Source of the DNA: JALYGY01 sp963800975 | GTDB lineage: Bacteria > Actinomycetota > Rubrobacteria > Rubrobacterales > Rubrobacteraceae | Reading direction: 5' to 3' | Length of the DNA: 64,000 nt | Assembly (NCBI GenBank): GCA_963800975.1 | Contig: CAWDDB010000013.1 | Location: 372,001 to 436,000 of the forward strand | In this document: piece after piece, positions 57,051 to 64,000 of the stretch | Layout of the letters: every line of letters starts with the position of its first letter | Position numbering within the stretch: the stretch's first letter is position 1 | Made by a program: the position numbers and the translations under genes | Notes under the pieces: model-generated | Told to the model about the DNA's origin: nothing | What the model saw: only the letters and a program-made list of their open reading frames with translations | Database searches by the model: none

Positions 57051-58535
57051 GTGCCGCAGCTAGCGAATACCCTGGTACCGGTTGCCGTCGCGGGGCTCGC
57101 GCTCGCGAGCCTCGGAGACCCTGCGTTTGCGCAGGGATCGCACGGCGGGGCGCATTCGGGGGGGGTCTCGTCACCCGAGATCCTTGGCGGCTTCGAGCAC
57201 GGTATTACCCTGGCGGCGACGGTGTTGCTCGCGGGGCTGGCTCCGTTCGCTGCGCTGGTCTGGTTGCCGGCCAGCAAGGACGTCGGCGCAGGCCGGGATG
57301 CCGTCAGATCGTTCGGACCCCTGGCGTGGGTGCTGCTCTACGTGCTCGTGATCGCGGGCGTGGCCGAGGTGTCCGTGTACGCGACCGTCGCCTCAGGCGA
57401 ATCGCTCGGTCTGGGCCTGCTCTGGGAGGCCCTGCTGGATACCCGGGTGGGTCACGTCTGGCTTGCCCGGCTAGGTTTCGCCCTGCTCACGGCAGCACTG
57501 ATTACCGTGGCCGGGAGGTCGGGAAAGACCGGCTACTGGTGGGCGGCGACGGGCGCAGCAGCCCTGCTGCTCCTAACCCTGACCCAGCTGAGCCACGCCG
57601 CCGCCGAGGGGCGTTTCTTGCCCTACCTGGCCGACTGGCTGCACGTCGCGGCGGCGACGGTCTGGGCGGGCGGCTTGCTCGGGTTCGTCTCCGTATTCTT
57701 CTCCGGATCGCTCGAGGCCGTCGGCACGGATCAACGGGCCAAGCTGCGCGAGCAGGCGCCCCGGCGGTTCTCCAGGCTGGCCATCGGCTCCGTCACGGTC
57801 CTTGCCGCTACCGGCCTCTACGCGATCTTGCTCCACGTGCCGACCCCGGCGGCGCTGGTACAGACCGGGTATGGGCGAGTTCTGCTCGCCAAGCTGGCGC
57901 TGCTGGCCCTGGTTTCCGCGGTCGGCGCGGCGAGCTTCTTGCTGCAGGGCCGTGGGCCCTTCGGCCGCCTCGTCGTGGCCGAGCTCGTCCTCGCGCTCGC
58001 GGTCTTCGCCGCCACGGGCTTCCTGACGAGCCTGCCACCCGCCACCGCCGTCTCGCCGGCGGAGCCCGCGGCGGACGCCGGGACGCTCGAGGTCAGGCTC
58101 GACCCGGTGGGCGACTCCGTCACGAGCGGCACGGCCACGTTCAGGGAGCAAGACGGGTCCGTTTACCTGGAGCTCCAGGCCTCCGGTCTACCGGAGCCAG
58201 GGGTGATCTACTTCGGCGAGATACACGAAGGCGGGTGCGAGACAGGGCGACAGGATGCAGACCCCGGGGCCGGCTACGCCGATGCCGGGCCGCCCGGTCC
58301 GGACGTTATGCGCTTCGAGCTGCTGTCGAACAGTGGCCCCGAGTACGCGCACGAGAACGGGCACAACGACGCCGACGTGTGGATGCTGAGCTCGGCCGAG
58401 GGCAACGGGCAGGTCACCGCGGGCCTGAAGGATTACGGGACGATGGACGAGCTACTCTCCGGAGAGCCGAAGTACCTGGACCTTCACGCGCCGACCCCCG
58501 GGGATCCAACCGTCGCGTGCGGGGAGATCGGCTGA
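57051..58535 (+). CDS. CopD-family copper membrane protein with C-terminal extracytoplasmic domain
   Basis: 494 aa. Signal or first helix, then about eight membrane segments typical of CopD (FLPYLADWLHVAAATVWAGG, PRRFSRLAIGSVTVLAATGL, RVLLAKLALLALVSAVGAAS). An unusual hydrophilic C-terminal domain of about 150 residues follows (GTLEVRLDPVGDSVTSGTAT, EIHEGGCETG, HENGHNDADVWM), resembling a CHRD/superoxide-dismutase-like fold. CopD imports copper delivered by CopC. GTG at 57051 is chosen because no other in-frame start gives a sensible N-terminus. Confidence 0.84.
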   Translation: MPQLANTLVPVAVAGLALASLGDPAFAQGSHGGAHSGGVSSPEILGGFEHGITLAATVLLAGLAPFAALVWLPASKDVGAGRDAVRSFGPLAWVLLYVLVIAGVAEVSVYATVASGESLGLGLLWEALLDTRVGHVWLARLGFALLTAALITVAGRSGKTGYWWAATGAAALLLLTLTQLSHAAAEGRFLPYLADWLHVAAATVWAGGLLGFVSVFFSGSLEAVGTDQRAKLREQAPRRFSRLAIGSVTVLAATGLYAILLHVPTPAALVQTGYGRVLLAKLALLALVSAVGAASFLLQGRGPFGRLVVAELVLALAVFAATGFLTSLPPATAVSPAEPAADAGTLEVRLDPVGDSVTSGTATFREQDGSVYLELQASGLPEPGVIYFGEIHEGGCETGRQDADPGAGYADAGPPGPDVMRFELLSNSGPEYAHENGHNDADVWMLSSAEGNGQVTAGLKDYGTMDELLSGEPKYLDLHAPTPGDPTVACGEIG

Positions 58536-58574
58536 GAGGGCCGGGCGGATCCGGCCCTCCTGGCTGGAGACTTC

Positions 58575-58778
58575 CTAGGCCCCGAACGGAACGTTGATCC
58601 GTCCCCACAGGGCGAACGCGTGTCCTAGAACCGACCCTGGTCGCCGGTCAGCCGTCCGGGTGGACCTCGACAGACGCGCCCCTCGCAGCTGCCGGGCGAG
58701 GCGCCTTTCTTCGGCCTCGCGTCGCAGCGCGAGGTGGTGGTCGCGAACCTGCTGGGTCAGATCGGTCTGGTGATACAT
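58575..58778 (-). CDS. Small basic hypothetical protein
   Basis: 67 aa. MYHQTDLTQQVRDHHLALRR, then REAEERRLARQLRGARL: a short basic helical protein of a style common in actinobacteria. GAGGGAGG precedes the ATG at good distance. No function known. Confidence 0.6.
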   Translation of the reverse strand: MYHQTDLTQQVRDHHLALRREAEERRLARQLRGARLSRSTRTADRRPGSVLGHAFALWGRINVPFGA

Positions 58779-58984
58779 GGTCCTAGCCTCCCTCGTCTGT
58801 GCCGTCGCTCTACGGTCCGCAGAGTACTCGTTGGAAGCGGCGGACGCCTCGGGCGAAGGATGCGTATTGGACCTGGACTTTGGTCCCATTCTCTCGGTAG
58901 GGGGCGGCCGGTTTTCGGTATCGCGTTACGAAAGTTGCGTTTTGGGTATCGATGCAACTCAGGTGATCGAAGGGAGGACTCGCG

Positions 58985-59572
58985 TTGGGTTTGGTGGAGA
59001 TACTGATCATTGCTGCTGTCGTCGTCGTCGTGATCTTGTTGATCGTCTACTTCGTCTCCCGCCGCAGGAGCTCCCAGCGCAGCGAGGAGCGGCGGGAGCG
59101 GACGCGGGAGGAGTTCGGGGGCGAGTACGAGCGGACCGCGCAGGAGCGAGGGTCCGAGGAGGAGGCCGAGAAGGAGCTCAGGGAGCGCAGGGGACAGGTG
59201 GAGCGTCAAGTAGAGCCGCTCTCCGAGGAGAGCCGGGGGCGTTACGAAGAGCGCTGGGGTGAGGTCGAGCGGGTGTTCGTGGAGAACCCCAGCAGGTCCG
59301 TCGAGCTGGCCGACAGGACCGTGGTGGATATCCTGGAGGAGCGCAACTTCGTCTCCGACCCTTCGCAGAGCGACGAGGAGACCGAGCGCAGCCTCGCCGT
59401 TATGCACCCCGACGTCGCCGACGATTACAGGGAGGCCAGGCGCATCCGCGCCGAAGTCGTCGCGGGAACGGGCCGGTTCGCCGAGGGAAGCTCCGAGGAG
59501 GAGACCACGGAGGAGCTTCGTCAGGCGATCCGCAAGTATCGCGCGGTGTACCAGCAGATCGCGCGCGAGTAG
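58985..59572 (+). CDS. Membrane-anchored coiled-coil protein
   Basis: 195 aa. One N-terminal membrane helix (IIAAVVVVVILLIVYFV), then a highly charged coiled coil (about 30-95, REEFGGEYERTAQERGSEEE) and a globular part with RTVVDILEERNFV and HPDVADDYREARRI. Similar proteins are frequent in actinobacteria but uncharacterised. The TTG start has GGGAGG 8 bp upstream. It is 12 bp before aconitase. Confidence 0.75.
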   Translation: MGLVEILIIAAVVVVVILLIVYFVSRRRSSQRSEERRERTREEFGGEYERTAQERGSEEEAEKELRERRGQVERQVEPLSEESRGRYEERWGEVERVFVENPSRSVELADRTVVDILEERNFVSDPSQSDEETERSLAVMHPDVADDYREARRIRAEVVAGTGRFAEGSSEEETTEELRQAIRKYRAVYQQIARE

Positions 59573-59584
59573 GGGCGGTTAGAG

Positions 59585-61603
59585 ATGGCTGAGAACCTTG
59601 TCTCCAAGATACTCGAGGAACATCGCCTGAGCGGCTCGCTCGAGCCTGGCGAGGAGGTGGGACTCAAGATCGACCAGACGCTGCTGCAGGACGCGACCGG
59701 AACTATGGCGTGCCTGCAGTTCGAGCGGATGGGGATAGACAGGGTCCAGGTCGACCTCGCCGTCCAGTACGTCGACCACAACATCATCCAGCTAGACTTC
59801 AAGAACCCCGACGACCACCGCTTCTTGCAGGCCTTCGCCGCGAAGTACGGCATGCGCTACTCGCGGCCAGGGAACGGCATCTGCCATTACCTGCACGTCG
59901 AGCGCTTCGCGAGGCCTGGGGCGACCCTGATCGGGGCCGACTCCCACACCACCTCGTCGGGGGCGCTTGGGTCCATCGCCATCGGGGCGGGCGGGCTCGA
60001 CGTGGCGCTGGTCATGGCGGGGCAGCCCTTCGAGACCCCGGCTCCCAAGGTCGTCGGCATCGAGCTGACCGGGGACTTTCAGGACTGGGTAACGCCGAAG
60101 GACGTGATCCTGGAGCTGCTCCGGCGCCGCGGCGTTCGCGGCGGGCTCGGGTGCGTCTTCGAGTTCCACGGGCCCGGCGTGGCGAGCATCGACGTAACGG
60201 GACGGACCACGATCTGCAACATGATCGCCGAGCTCGGGGCGACCGCCGGCATCTTCCCTTCGGACGAGCGCACGCGCGAGTGGCTGGAGATGCAGCAGCG
60301 CCTGGGCGACTTCGTCGAGCTCTCCGCCGACGAGGGCGCGGACTACGACGAGCACGAACACATCGAGCTGGACAAGCTCGAGCCCCTCATAGCAAAGCCG
60401 CACTCGCCGGGCAACGTGGTGCCGGTTAGCGAGGTGGCAGGCACCAGGGCGGCGCAGGTCTGCATCGGGAGCTCGGTCAACTCGGGCTTCCAGGATCTCG
60501 CGGTCGCGGCTGCGGTGCTGCGGGACGAGACCGTGGAGCAGGGGCTCGTAATGACCGTCACGCCGGGGAGCAGGCAGATCCTGGACTCCATCGCCCAGAC
60601 CGGCGTGTACTCTGACCTGGTGCGCGCCGGCGCCCGGATGCTCGAGCCGGTGTGCGGACCGTGCGTAGGGATGGGTCAGGCGCCGCCTTCGGAATCCGTC
60701 AGCGTCAGGACCTTCAACCGCAACTTCCCCGGACGCTCGGGGACGCAGACGGACGAGGTGTACCTCACGAGTCCCACCACGGCGGCCGCCACGGCGCTGC
60801 GCGGCGTCATCACCGACCCGCGCGAGCTGGGCGAGTACCCCGAGCTTCCAGAAGCCCCCGCCAACCCGGCGGTGGACGACCGCCAGATCCTCGACCCCGC
60901 GCCCGAGGACGAGGCTTCGGGGATCGAGATCCCGCGCGGCCCTAACATCAAGCCCCCGCCCGAGGCGCCTGAGCTCTCCGATTCGCTCTCGGGCACCGTC
61001 ACCATCGTCGTCGAGGACGACATCTCTACGGGGGACCTCGCGCCCGACGGGGTGGAGGTCATGTCGTTTCGCTCCAACGTGCCCGAGATCTCACGCTTCA
61101 CCTTCCGCCGCTTCGACCCCGAGTACCACGAGAAGGCCGAGGCGATGGCGCCCGGCTTCATAGTCGGGGGGCACAATTACGGGCAGGGCTCGAGCCGAGA
61201 GCACGCGGCCCTCGCCCCGCTGCACCTCGGCGTTCGCGCCGTGATCGCCAAGGGCTTCGCCCGCATCCACCGCCGCAACCTGGTCTCCCAGGGCATCCTG
61301 CCTCTTCGCTTCAAGGACGAGGATGATTACGATCAGTTCGAGCAGGGGCAGGACTGGGACCTGCCGGATATCCGGCAGCACCTGGAGGACGGGGACGAGG
61401 AGATCACCGCTCGCTCGGACGGGACGGAGGTAACGCTTCTCGCCGAGTACTCGCCGCGGGAGCGCGAAATCCTGCTGGCCGGCGGTATCCTGCGCCAGCT
61501 GCGCGAGGAGGCGGATCCATCCGCCGCGGGCAAACACGAGCCGCAGGAGGCCGAAGATAGGGGCGCTGGCACGCACCCCGACCCCGAGGTGCCGAGGGGT
61601 TAG
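59585..61603 (+). CDS. acn: Aconitate hydratase
   Basis: 672 aa, the length of mitochondrial-type/AcnX-short aconitases. Cluster Cys residues are in CIGSSVNSGF and MLEPVCGPCVGMGQ. Other signatures are GADSHTTSSGALG, VEDDISTGDLAPDG and GGHNYGQGSSREHAALAPLH (swivel domain). It isomerises citrate and isocitrate in the TCA cycle and may also serve a methylcitrate or homoaconitate role. The 5' gap contains GTAGGGGCGGTT, a fragment of a dispersed repeat, where the ribosome site would be. Confidence 0.92.
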   Translation: MAENLVSKILEEHRLSGSLEPGEEVGLKIDQTLLQDATGTMACLQFERMGIDRVQVDLAVQYVDHNIIQLDFKNPDDHRFLQAFAAKYGMRYSRPGNGICHYLHVERFARPGATLIGADSHTTSSGALGSIAIGAGGLDVALVMAGQPFETPAPKVVGIELTGDFQDWVTPKDVILELLRRRGVRGGLGCVFEFHGPGVASIDVTGRTTICNMIAELGATAGIFPSDERTREWLEMQQRLGDFVELSADEGADYDEHEHIELDKLEPLIAKPHSPGNVVPVSEVAGTRAAQVCIGSSVNSGFQDLAVAAAVLRDETVEQGLVMTVTPGSRQILDSIAQTGVYSDLVRAGARMLEPVCGPCVGMGQAPPSESVSVRTFNRNFPGRSGTQTDEVYLTSPTTAAATALRGVITDPRELGEYPELPEAPANPAVDDRQILDPAPEDEASGIEIPRGPNIKPPPEAPELSDSLSGTVTIVVEDDISTGDLAPDGVEVMSFRSNVPEISRFTFRRFDPEYHEKAEAMAPGFIVGGHNYGQGSSREHAALAPLHLGVRAVIAKGFARIHRRNLVSQGILPLRFKDEDDYDQFEQGQDWDLPDIRQHLEDGDEEITARSDGTEVTLLAEYSPREREILLAGGILRQLREEADPSAAGKHEPQEAEDRGAGTHPDPEVPRG

Positions 61604-61613
61604 CGTCGTGTAG

Positions 61614-61664
61614 TAGGGGCGGTTCGCGTGGTAGGGGCGTTTCGCGAAACGCCCCTACCACGCG
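61614..61664. repeat. Palindromic repeat with 40-bp perfect palindrome
   Basis: 61625-61664 is a perfect 40-bp palindrome; its left half is CGCGTGGTAGGGGCGTTTCG. A preceding partial unit GTAGGGGCGGTTCGCG (61614-61629) matches the 28167-28208 element and the fragment at 59572-59583. It probably terminates acn transcription but is also a dispersed REP-like sequence. Confidence 0.78.
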
Positions 61665-61750
61665 GTTTCAGGCTACAGGCATCAGGTTCCGGATCGGTCG
61701 TTCGAGGCGACGACCGCGGAGGCGAGGCGTAATAGCGGACCAACGACTCG

Positions 61751-62245
61751 TCAAGCCTTGCGTTTGGCAAGCAAGAACAGGAATATCAGCAGGGAGGTCA
61801 AGCCCAAAAGGCTTCGTACCGCATGCAGTTTGCCCCAACGGGTTAGCAGCTCCTCAACCAGGTCCGAATCGTTCGCCGTCGCCGGGTCGAGCAGTTGTTT
61901 GTTCGTCGGCAGTATGGCCAAAGCCGTAAAAGGAATGACCGACACCAGCAACCCGCCGCCGATCAGCCACCACGCGTCGGACCTGGATCTCCAGGCCGCC
62001 AGCGCGCTCAAGAAGCCCGCAACAGCCAAGGAGACTTGCGTAACCGTGGCCCTCTTATAGCTCGGCGCAAACTCCGCCAGAGCAACGCGTGTCCCAGCTT
62101 GCATGCGCGCAGGATGTTCTACCAGGTTGATGTAGGCGGCCGCTCCAGTAAACAACCCCGACGACAACGTAGCGACCACCTCAGCAAGCGTGGCTAAGGT
62201 CCCCGATTCCGAAGCGTTCTTGTTGGACGCCGGTCGCCTGATCAT
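61751..62245 (-). CDS. DUF1772 (anthrone-oxygenase-like) membrane protein
   Basis: 164 aa with four hydrophobic segments. NLVEHPARMQ, FTALAILPTNKQLLDP and RWGKLHAVRSLLGL are typical of DUF1772. Some relatives catalyse anthrone oxidation; most are of unknown function. The start is ATG. Between it and acn lies the palindromic repeat. Confidence 0.8.
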   Translation of the reverse strand: MIRRPASNKNASESGTLATLAEVVATLSSGLFTGAAAYINLVEHPARMQAGTRVALAEFAPSYKRATVTQVSLAVAGFLSALAAWRSRSDAWWLIGGGLLVSVIPFTALAILPTNKQLLDPATANDSDLVEELLTRWGKLHAVRSLLGLTSLLIFLFLLAKRKA

Positions 62246-62267
62246 GGTGCGCTCCTTCCCAACTGCT

Positions 62268-62762
62268 TTAGGCCTTCTCTTGCATCCTGTAGGTCGAGAG
62301 GATCAGGGCGGCGACGCCGACGGTTATCGCGGCGTCGGCGGCGTTGAAGACGTACCAGAAGGAGAAGTGGACGTAGTCGGTTACCTCGCCGGTGGTGAGG
62401 CGGTCGAGCAGGTTGCCGGCGGCTCCGCCCAGGATCAGGCCGCACGCCAGGGTGGCGAGCCTGGAGCGCTCGCCGGCCAGGAGCATCCAGAGCACGACAC
62501 CGACCGCGACGGCGCTCCCGACCAGCAGCAGTAGTTGGCTGCCGCCGAGGATGCCGAATGCTCCTCCGTCGTTTCTAATGTAGGTGATGCTCAGGAAATC
62601 TGGGATCACGGGGATGCTCTCGCCGGCGCTCATCGACGCCTCCACCACTGACTTCAGGCCCTGATCCAGCACAAAGACGGCGAGCGCTAGCCCCAGGGCT
62701 ATTAGCAGGTCCGCCCGGCGGCTAGCCCTGGACTCCTCGTCCCGATGTTGCGTGTGCTCCAC
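62268..62762 (-). CDS. lspA: Lipoprotein signal peptidase (signal peptidase II)
   Basis: 164 aa, four membrane helices. Catalytic Asp residues are in GGAAGNLLDRLTTG and FNAADAAITVG; LDQGLKSVVE is the first conserved motif. It cleaves prolipoprotein signal peptides at the membrane. GTG at 62762 has no ribosome site but TACGAT (62769-62774 on the complement) is 6 bp upstream, so it is probably leaderless. Confidence 0.9.
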   Translation of the reverse strand: MEHTQHRDEESRASRRADLLIALGLALAVFVLDQGLKSVVEASMSAGESIPVIPDFLSITYIRNDGGAFGILGGSQLLLLVGSAVAVGVVLWMLLAGERSRLATLACGLILGGAAGNLLDRLTTGEVTDYVHFSFWYVFNAADAAITVGVAALILSTYRMQEKA

Positions 62763-62768
62763 GGGAAA

Positions 62769-62774
62769 ATCGTA
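62769..62774 (-). promoter_or_regulatory. -10 box TACGAT, probable leaderless lspA
   Basis: Read on the minus strand, TACGAT ends 6 bp before the GTG of lspA; no Shine-Dalgarno sequence is present. Confidence 0.4.
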
Positions 62775-62896
62775 GCACACGCGTACACGGCAACCGGTCT
62801 CGAGGACCACCCACATTCGGTCTGCGGTCCGATGCCGCATGGCCGGCCCGGGAGTAACTTACCCTCGTAAGGCATCAACGGCAGAGAGGAGCAATT

Positions 62897-63406
62897 GTGG
62901 AGGCCAGGGAGCAGAAGAACTACGGGGTCGCCGAGGAGCCGGGCGCGAAGCTCACCGAGGAGCCCATCGAGGAGCCCATCGAGGAGCCCGCACAGAGGCC
63001 GATCGAGGAGCCCATAGAGGAGCGTGGCGCGGCGGTCATCGGGACGCAAGAGGAGAGGACGTGGTCGGCGCTTGCGCACCTGAGCGTCTTCCTGAACCTG
63101 TTCACCGGGTTCCTCGGGCCCGTGGCCGCGGCGTTGATCTGGCTGGTCTACAAGGACCGTTCGCCGCAGGTGGCGTTCCAGGCCTTGCAGGCAGCGGGGT
63201 ACCAGGTGGCGTGGTTGGTGCTGCTCGGCGCGGGTTGGGTGCTGACCGGTATCCTGACCCTGGTCCTGATCGGCTTCCTTCTCATCCCCGTCATGGCGAT
63301 CGCCACGGTAGTGCCCTTCGTGCACATGGCCTACGCCGCCTACAGGGTGAGCAAGGGCGACGACTACCGCTACCCCCTCGTGGCGGACCTGATCAAGGCC
63401 CGCTAG
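62897..63406 (+). CDS. DUF4870-like membrane protein
   Basis: 169 aa. An acidic N-terminus carries tandem EEPI repeats (EEPIEEPIEEP). After residue 55, WSALAHLSVFLNLFTGFLGP, then a helix pair and MAYAAYRVSKGDDYRYP at the end mark DUF4870. Three to four membrane helices; function unknown. GAGAGGAG precedes the GTG. A strong terminator follows. Confidence 0.82.
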   Translation: MEAREQKNYGVAEEPGAKLTEEPIEEPIEEPAQRPIEEPIEERGAAVIGTQEERTWSALAHLSVFLNLFTGFLGPVAAALIWLVYKDRSPQVAFQALQAAGYQVAWLVLLGAGWVLTGILTLVLIGFLLIPVMAIATVVPFVHMAYAAYRVSKGDDYRYPLVADLIKAR

Positions 63407-63417
63407 AGATTGTCCTG

Positions 63418-63449
63418 ACGGAGGTCCCGGCTTGAGCCGGGACCTCCGT
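63418..63449 (+). terminator. Strong stem-loop terminator
   Basis: 14-bp perfect stem ACGGAGGTCCCGGC with its complement around the loop TTGA, 12 bp after the DUF4870 stop. It has no clear T tract. Confidence 0.75.
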
Positions 63450-63515
63450 TGACTGAGTCAGGAGTTCTCGGGCCCGCACCAGGGCCGGGTCGGACCGACG
63501 GTGAGGAGATGGATC

Positions 63516-64000
63516 GTGTTGAATTATCCGCTGGATCTGAGCTTCAAGATAGCGACCATCGGCACGCGGGTGCGCGTCACGGACGCCGACGGCCGACAGA
63601 TCGCCTACCTGAGGAAGAAGAAATTCAAGCTCAGGGAGGACATCCGCGTCTACGCGGACGAGGAAGGGGGCAGGCTGCTCTACCGCATAAAGGCTGACCG
63701 CGTCGTGGACTTCGGGGCGGGCTACGCGGTGAGCGGTCCCGACGGGTTGCCCCTCGGGGCCGTCAGGCAGCATGGGCTGCGCTCGATGTGGAAGAGCACC
63801 TACGACGTCTCGAACCCGAACGGGAAGACCATAGGCAAGATCCACGAGGAGAACCCCTTCGTCAAGGTGCTCGACGGCCTGGCCGAGGCGGTGCCCTTCG
63901 CCGACGCCCTGGGCGGCCTGTTCTTCAACCCCGCCTACGTGGTCGACCTGGGCGGCGAGACCGTCCTGCGCATGAGCAAGGAGCGCTCGGTCTTCGAGAG
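63516..64000 (+). CDS. LURP-one-related/scramblase-like protein (3' end outside window)
   Basis: 161 codons in window. NYPLDLSFKIATIGTRVRV opens a tubby-like LURP-one fold, with YLRKKKFKLREDIRVYADEE, YDVSNPNGKTIGKIHEENP and LLYRIKADRVVDF following. Members are of unknown function, sometimes phospholipid-associated. GTG at 63516 follows GAGGAG; TTG one codon later is possible. It runs off the right edge. Confidence 0.78.
   Translation, partial: MLNYPLDLSFKIATIGTRVRVTDADGRQIAYLRKKKFKLREDIRVYADEEGGRLLYRIKADRVVDFGAGYAVSGPDGLPLGAVRQHGLRSMWKSTYDVSNPNGKTIGKIHEENPFVKVLDGLAEAVPFADALGGLFFNPAYVVDLGGETVLRMSKERSVFE

Noticed and set aside
1..64000. tRNA, rRNA, CRISPR, transposase or phage genes
   Set aside because: None with recognisable signatures was found on either strand.

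Overview
The window is about 64 kb of dense, very GC-rich bacterial DNA. Starts are often GTG or TTG behind clear Shine-Dalgarno boxes, genes often overlap by 1-4 bases, and several genes seem to be leaderless. Gene content (class III PHA synthase, F420-type LLM oxidoreductase, NCS1 permeases, repeat proteins with the LDG signature, many LuxR-type regulators) suggests a deep-branching actinobacterium, most like Rubrobacter. That assignment is an inference from protein style; no rRNA gene is present. No tRNA, CRISPR array, insertion sequence or prophage was found.

Layout. 0-1.9 kb: phaE and phaC (minus strand; phaC runs off the window). 2-6.2 kb: divergent operon of a hydroxyacid-oxoacid transhydrogenase, an AttM/BlcC-like gamma-butyrolactone lactonase, a 3-hydroxyacyl-CoA dehydrogenase and a ketopantoate-reductase-like protein, probably for 4-hydroxybutyrate and hydroxyacyl-CoA turnover beside PHA synthesis. 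6.3-13.4 kb: cupin and GNAT pair, an 820-aa ATPase-TPR-LuxR regulator, a structured hairpin array, small proteins and two tandem secreted repeat proteins. 13.5-17 kb: P450, crotonase-like protein and PaaK-like ligase. 17-24.9 kb: two paralogous LuxR regulators bracket a five-gene operon (hydrolase, SnoaL, membrane protein, VOC, membrane protein paralogue). An 18-bp palindrome, ATGGCAG-N4-CTGCCAT, precedes this operon, the next transcription unit and the distant cupin operon. 25-32.8 kb: assorted oxidoreductases, a BKACE enzyme, a LctP-type permease, tandem DUF1622 proteins and a GH5 glycosidase whose motifs appear circularly permuted.

32.8-52 kb is a hub around glyoxylate. Minus-strand genes for urate to allantoin to allantoate breakdown (uox, uraH, allB, allC, two NCS1 permeases, DUF3830) are followed by an IclR regulator and the glycerate route (hyi, glxR, gcl, glycerate 2-kinase). 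Divergent glcDEF plus a CitE/malyl-CoA-lyase-like gene feed or drain glyoxylate from the other side. hyi, glxR and allB each carry an apparent single frameshift. That is either real decay or sequence error, and the distinction matters.

52-64 kb: a TVP38 membrane protein, thymidine kinase, beta-carbonic anhydrase, a copper block (His-rich secreted protein, YcnI, CopC, CopD), aconitase, signal peptidase II, small membrane proteins and a partial LURP-one-like gene. Several palindromic or inverted repeats lie between genes, including a 40-bp perfect palindrome with relatives elsewhere in the window.
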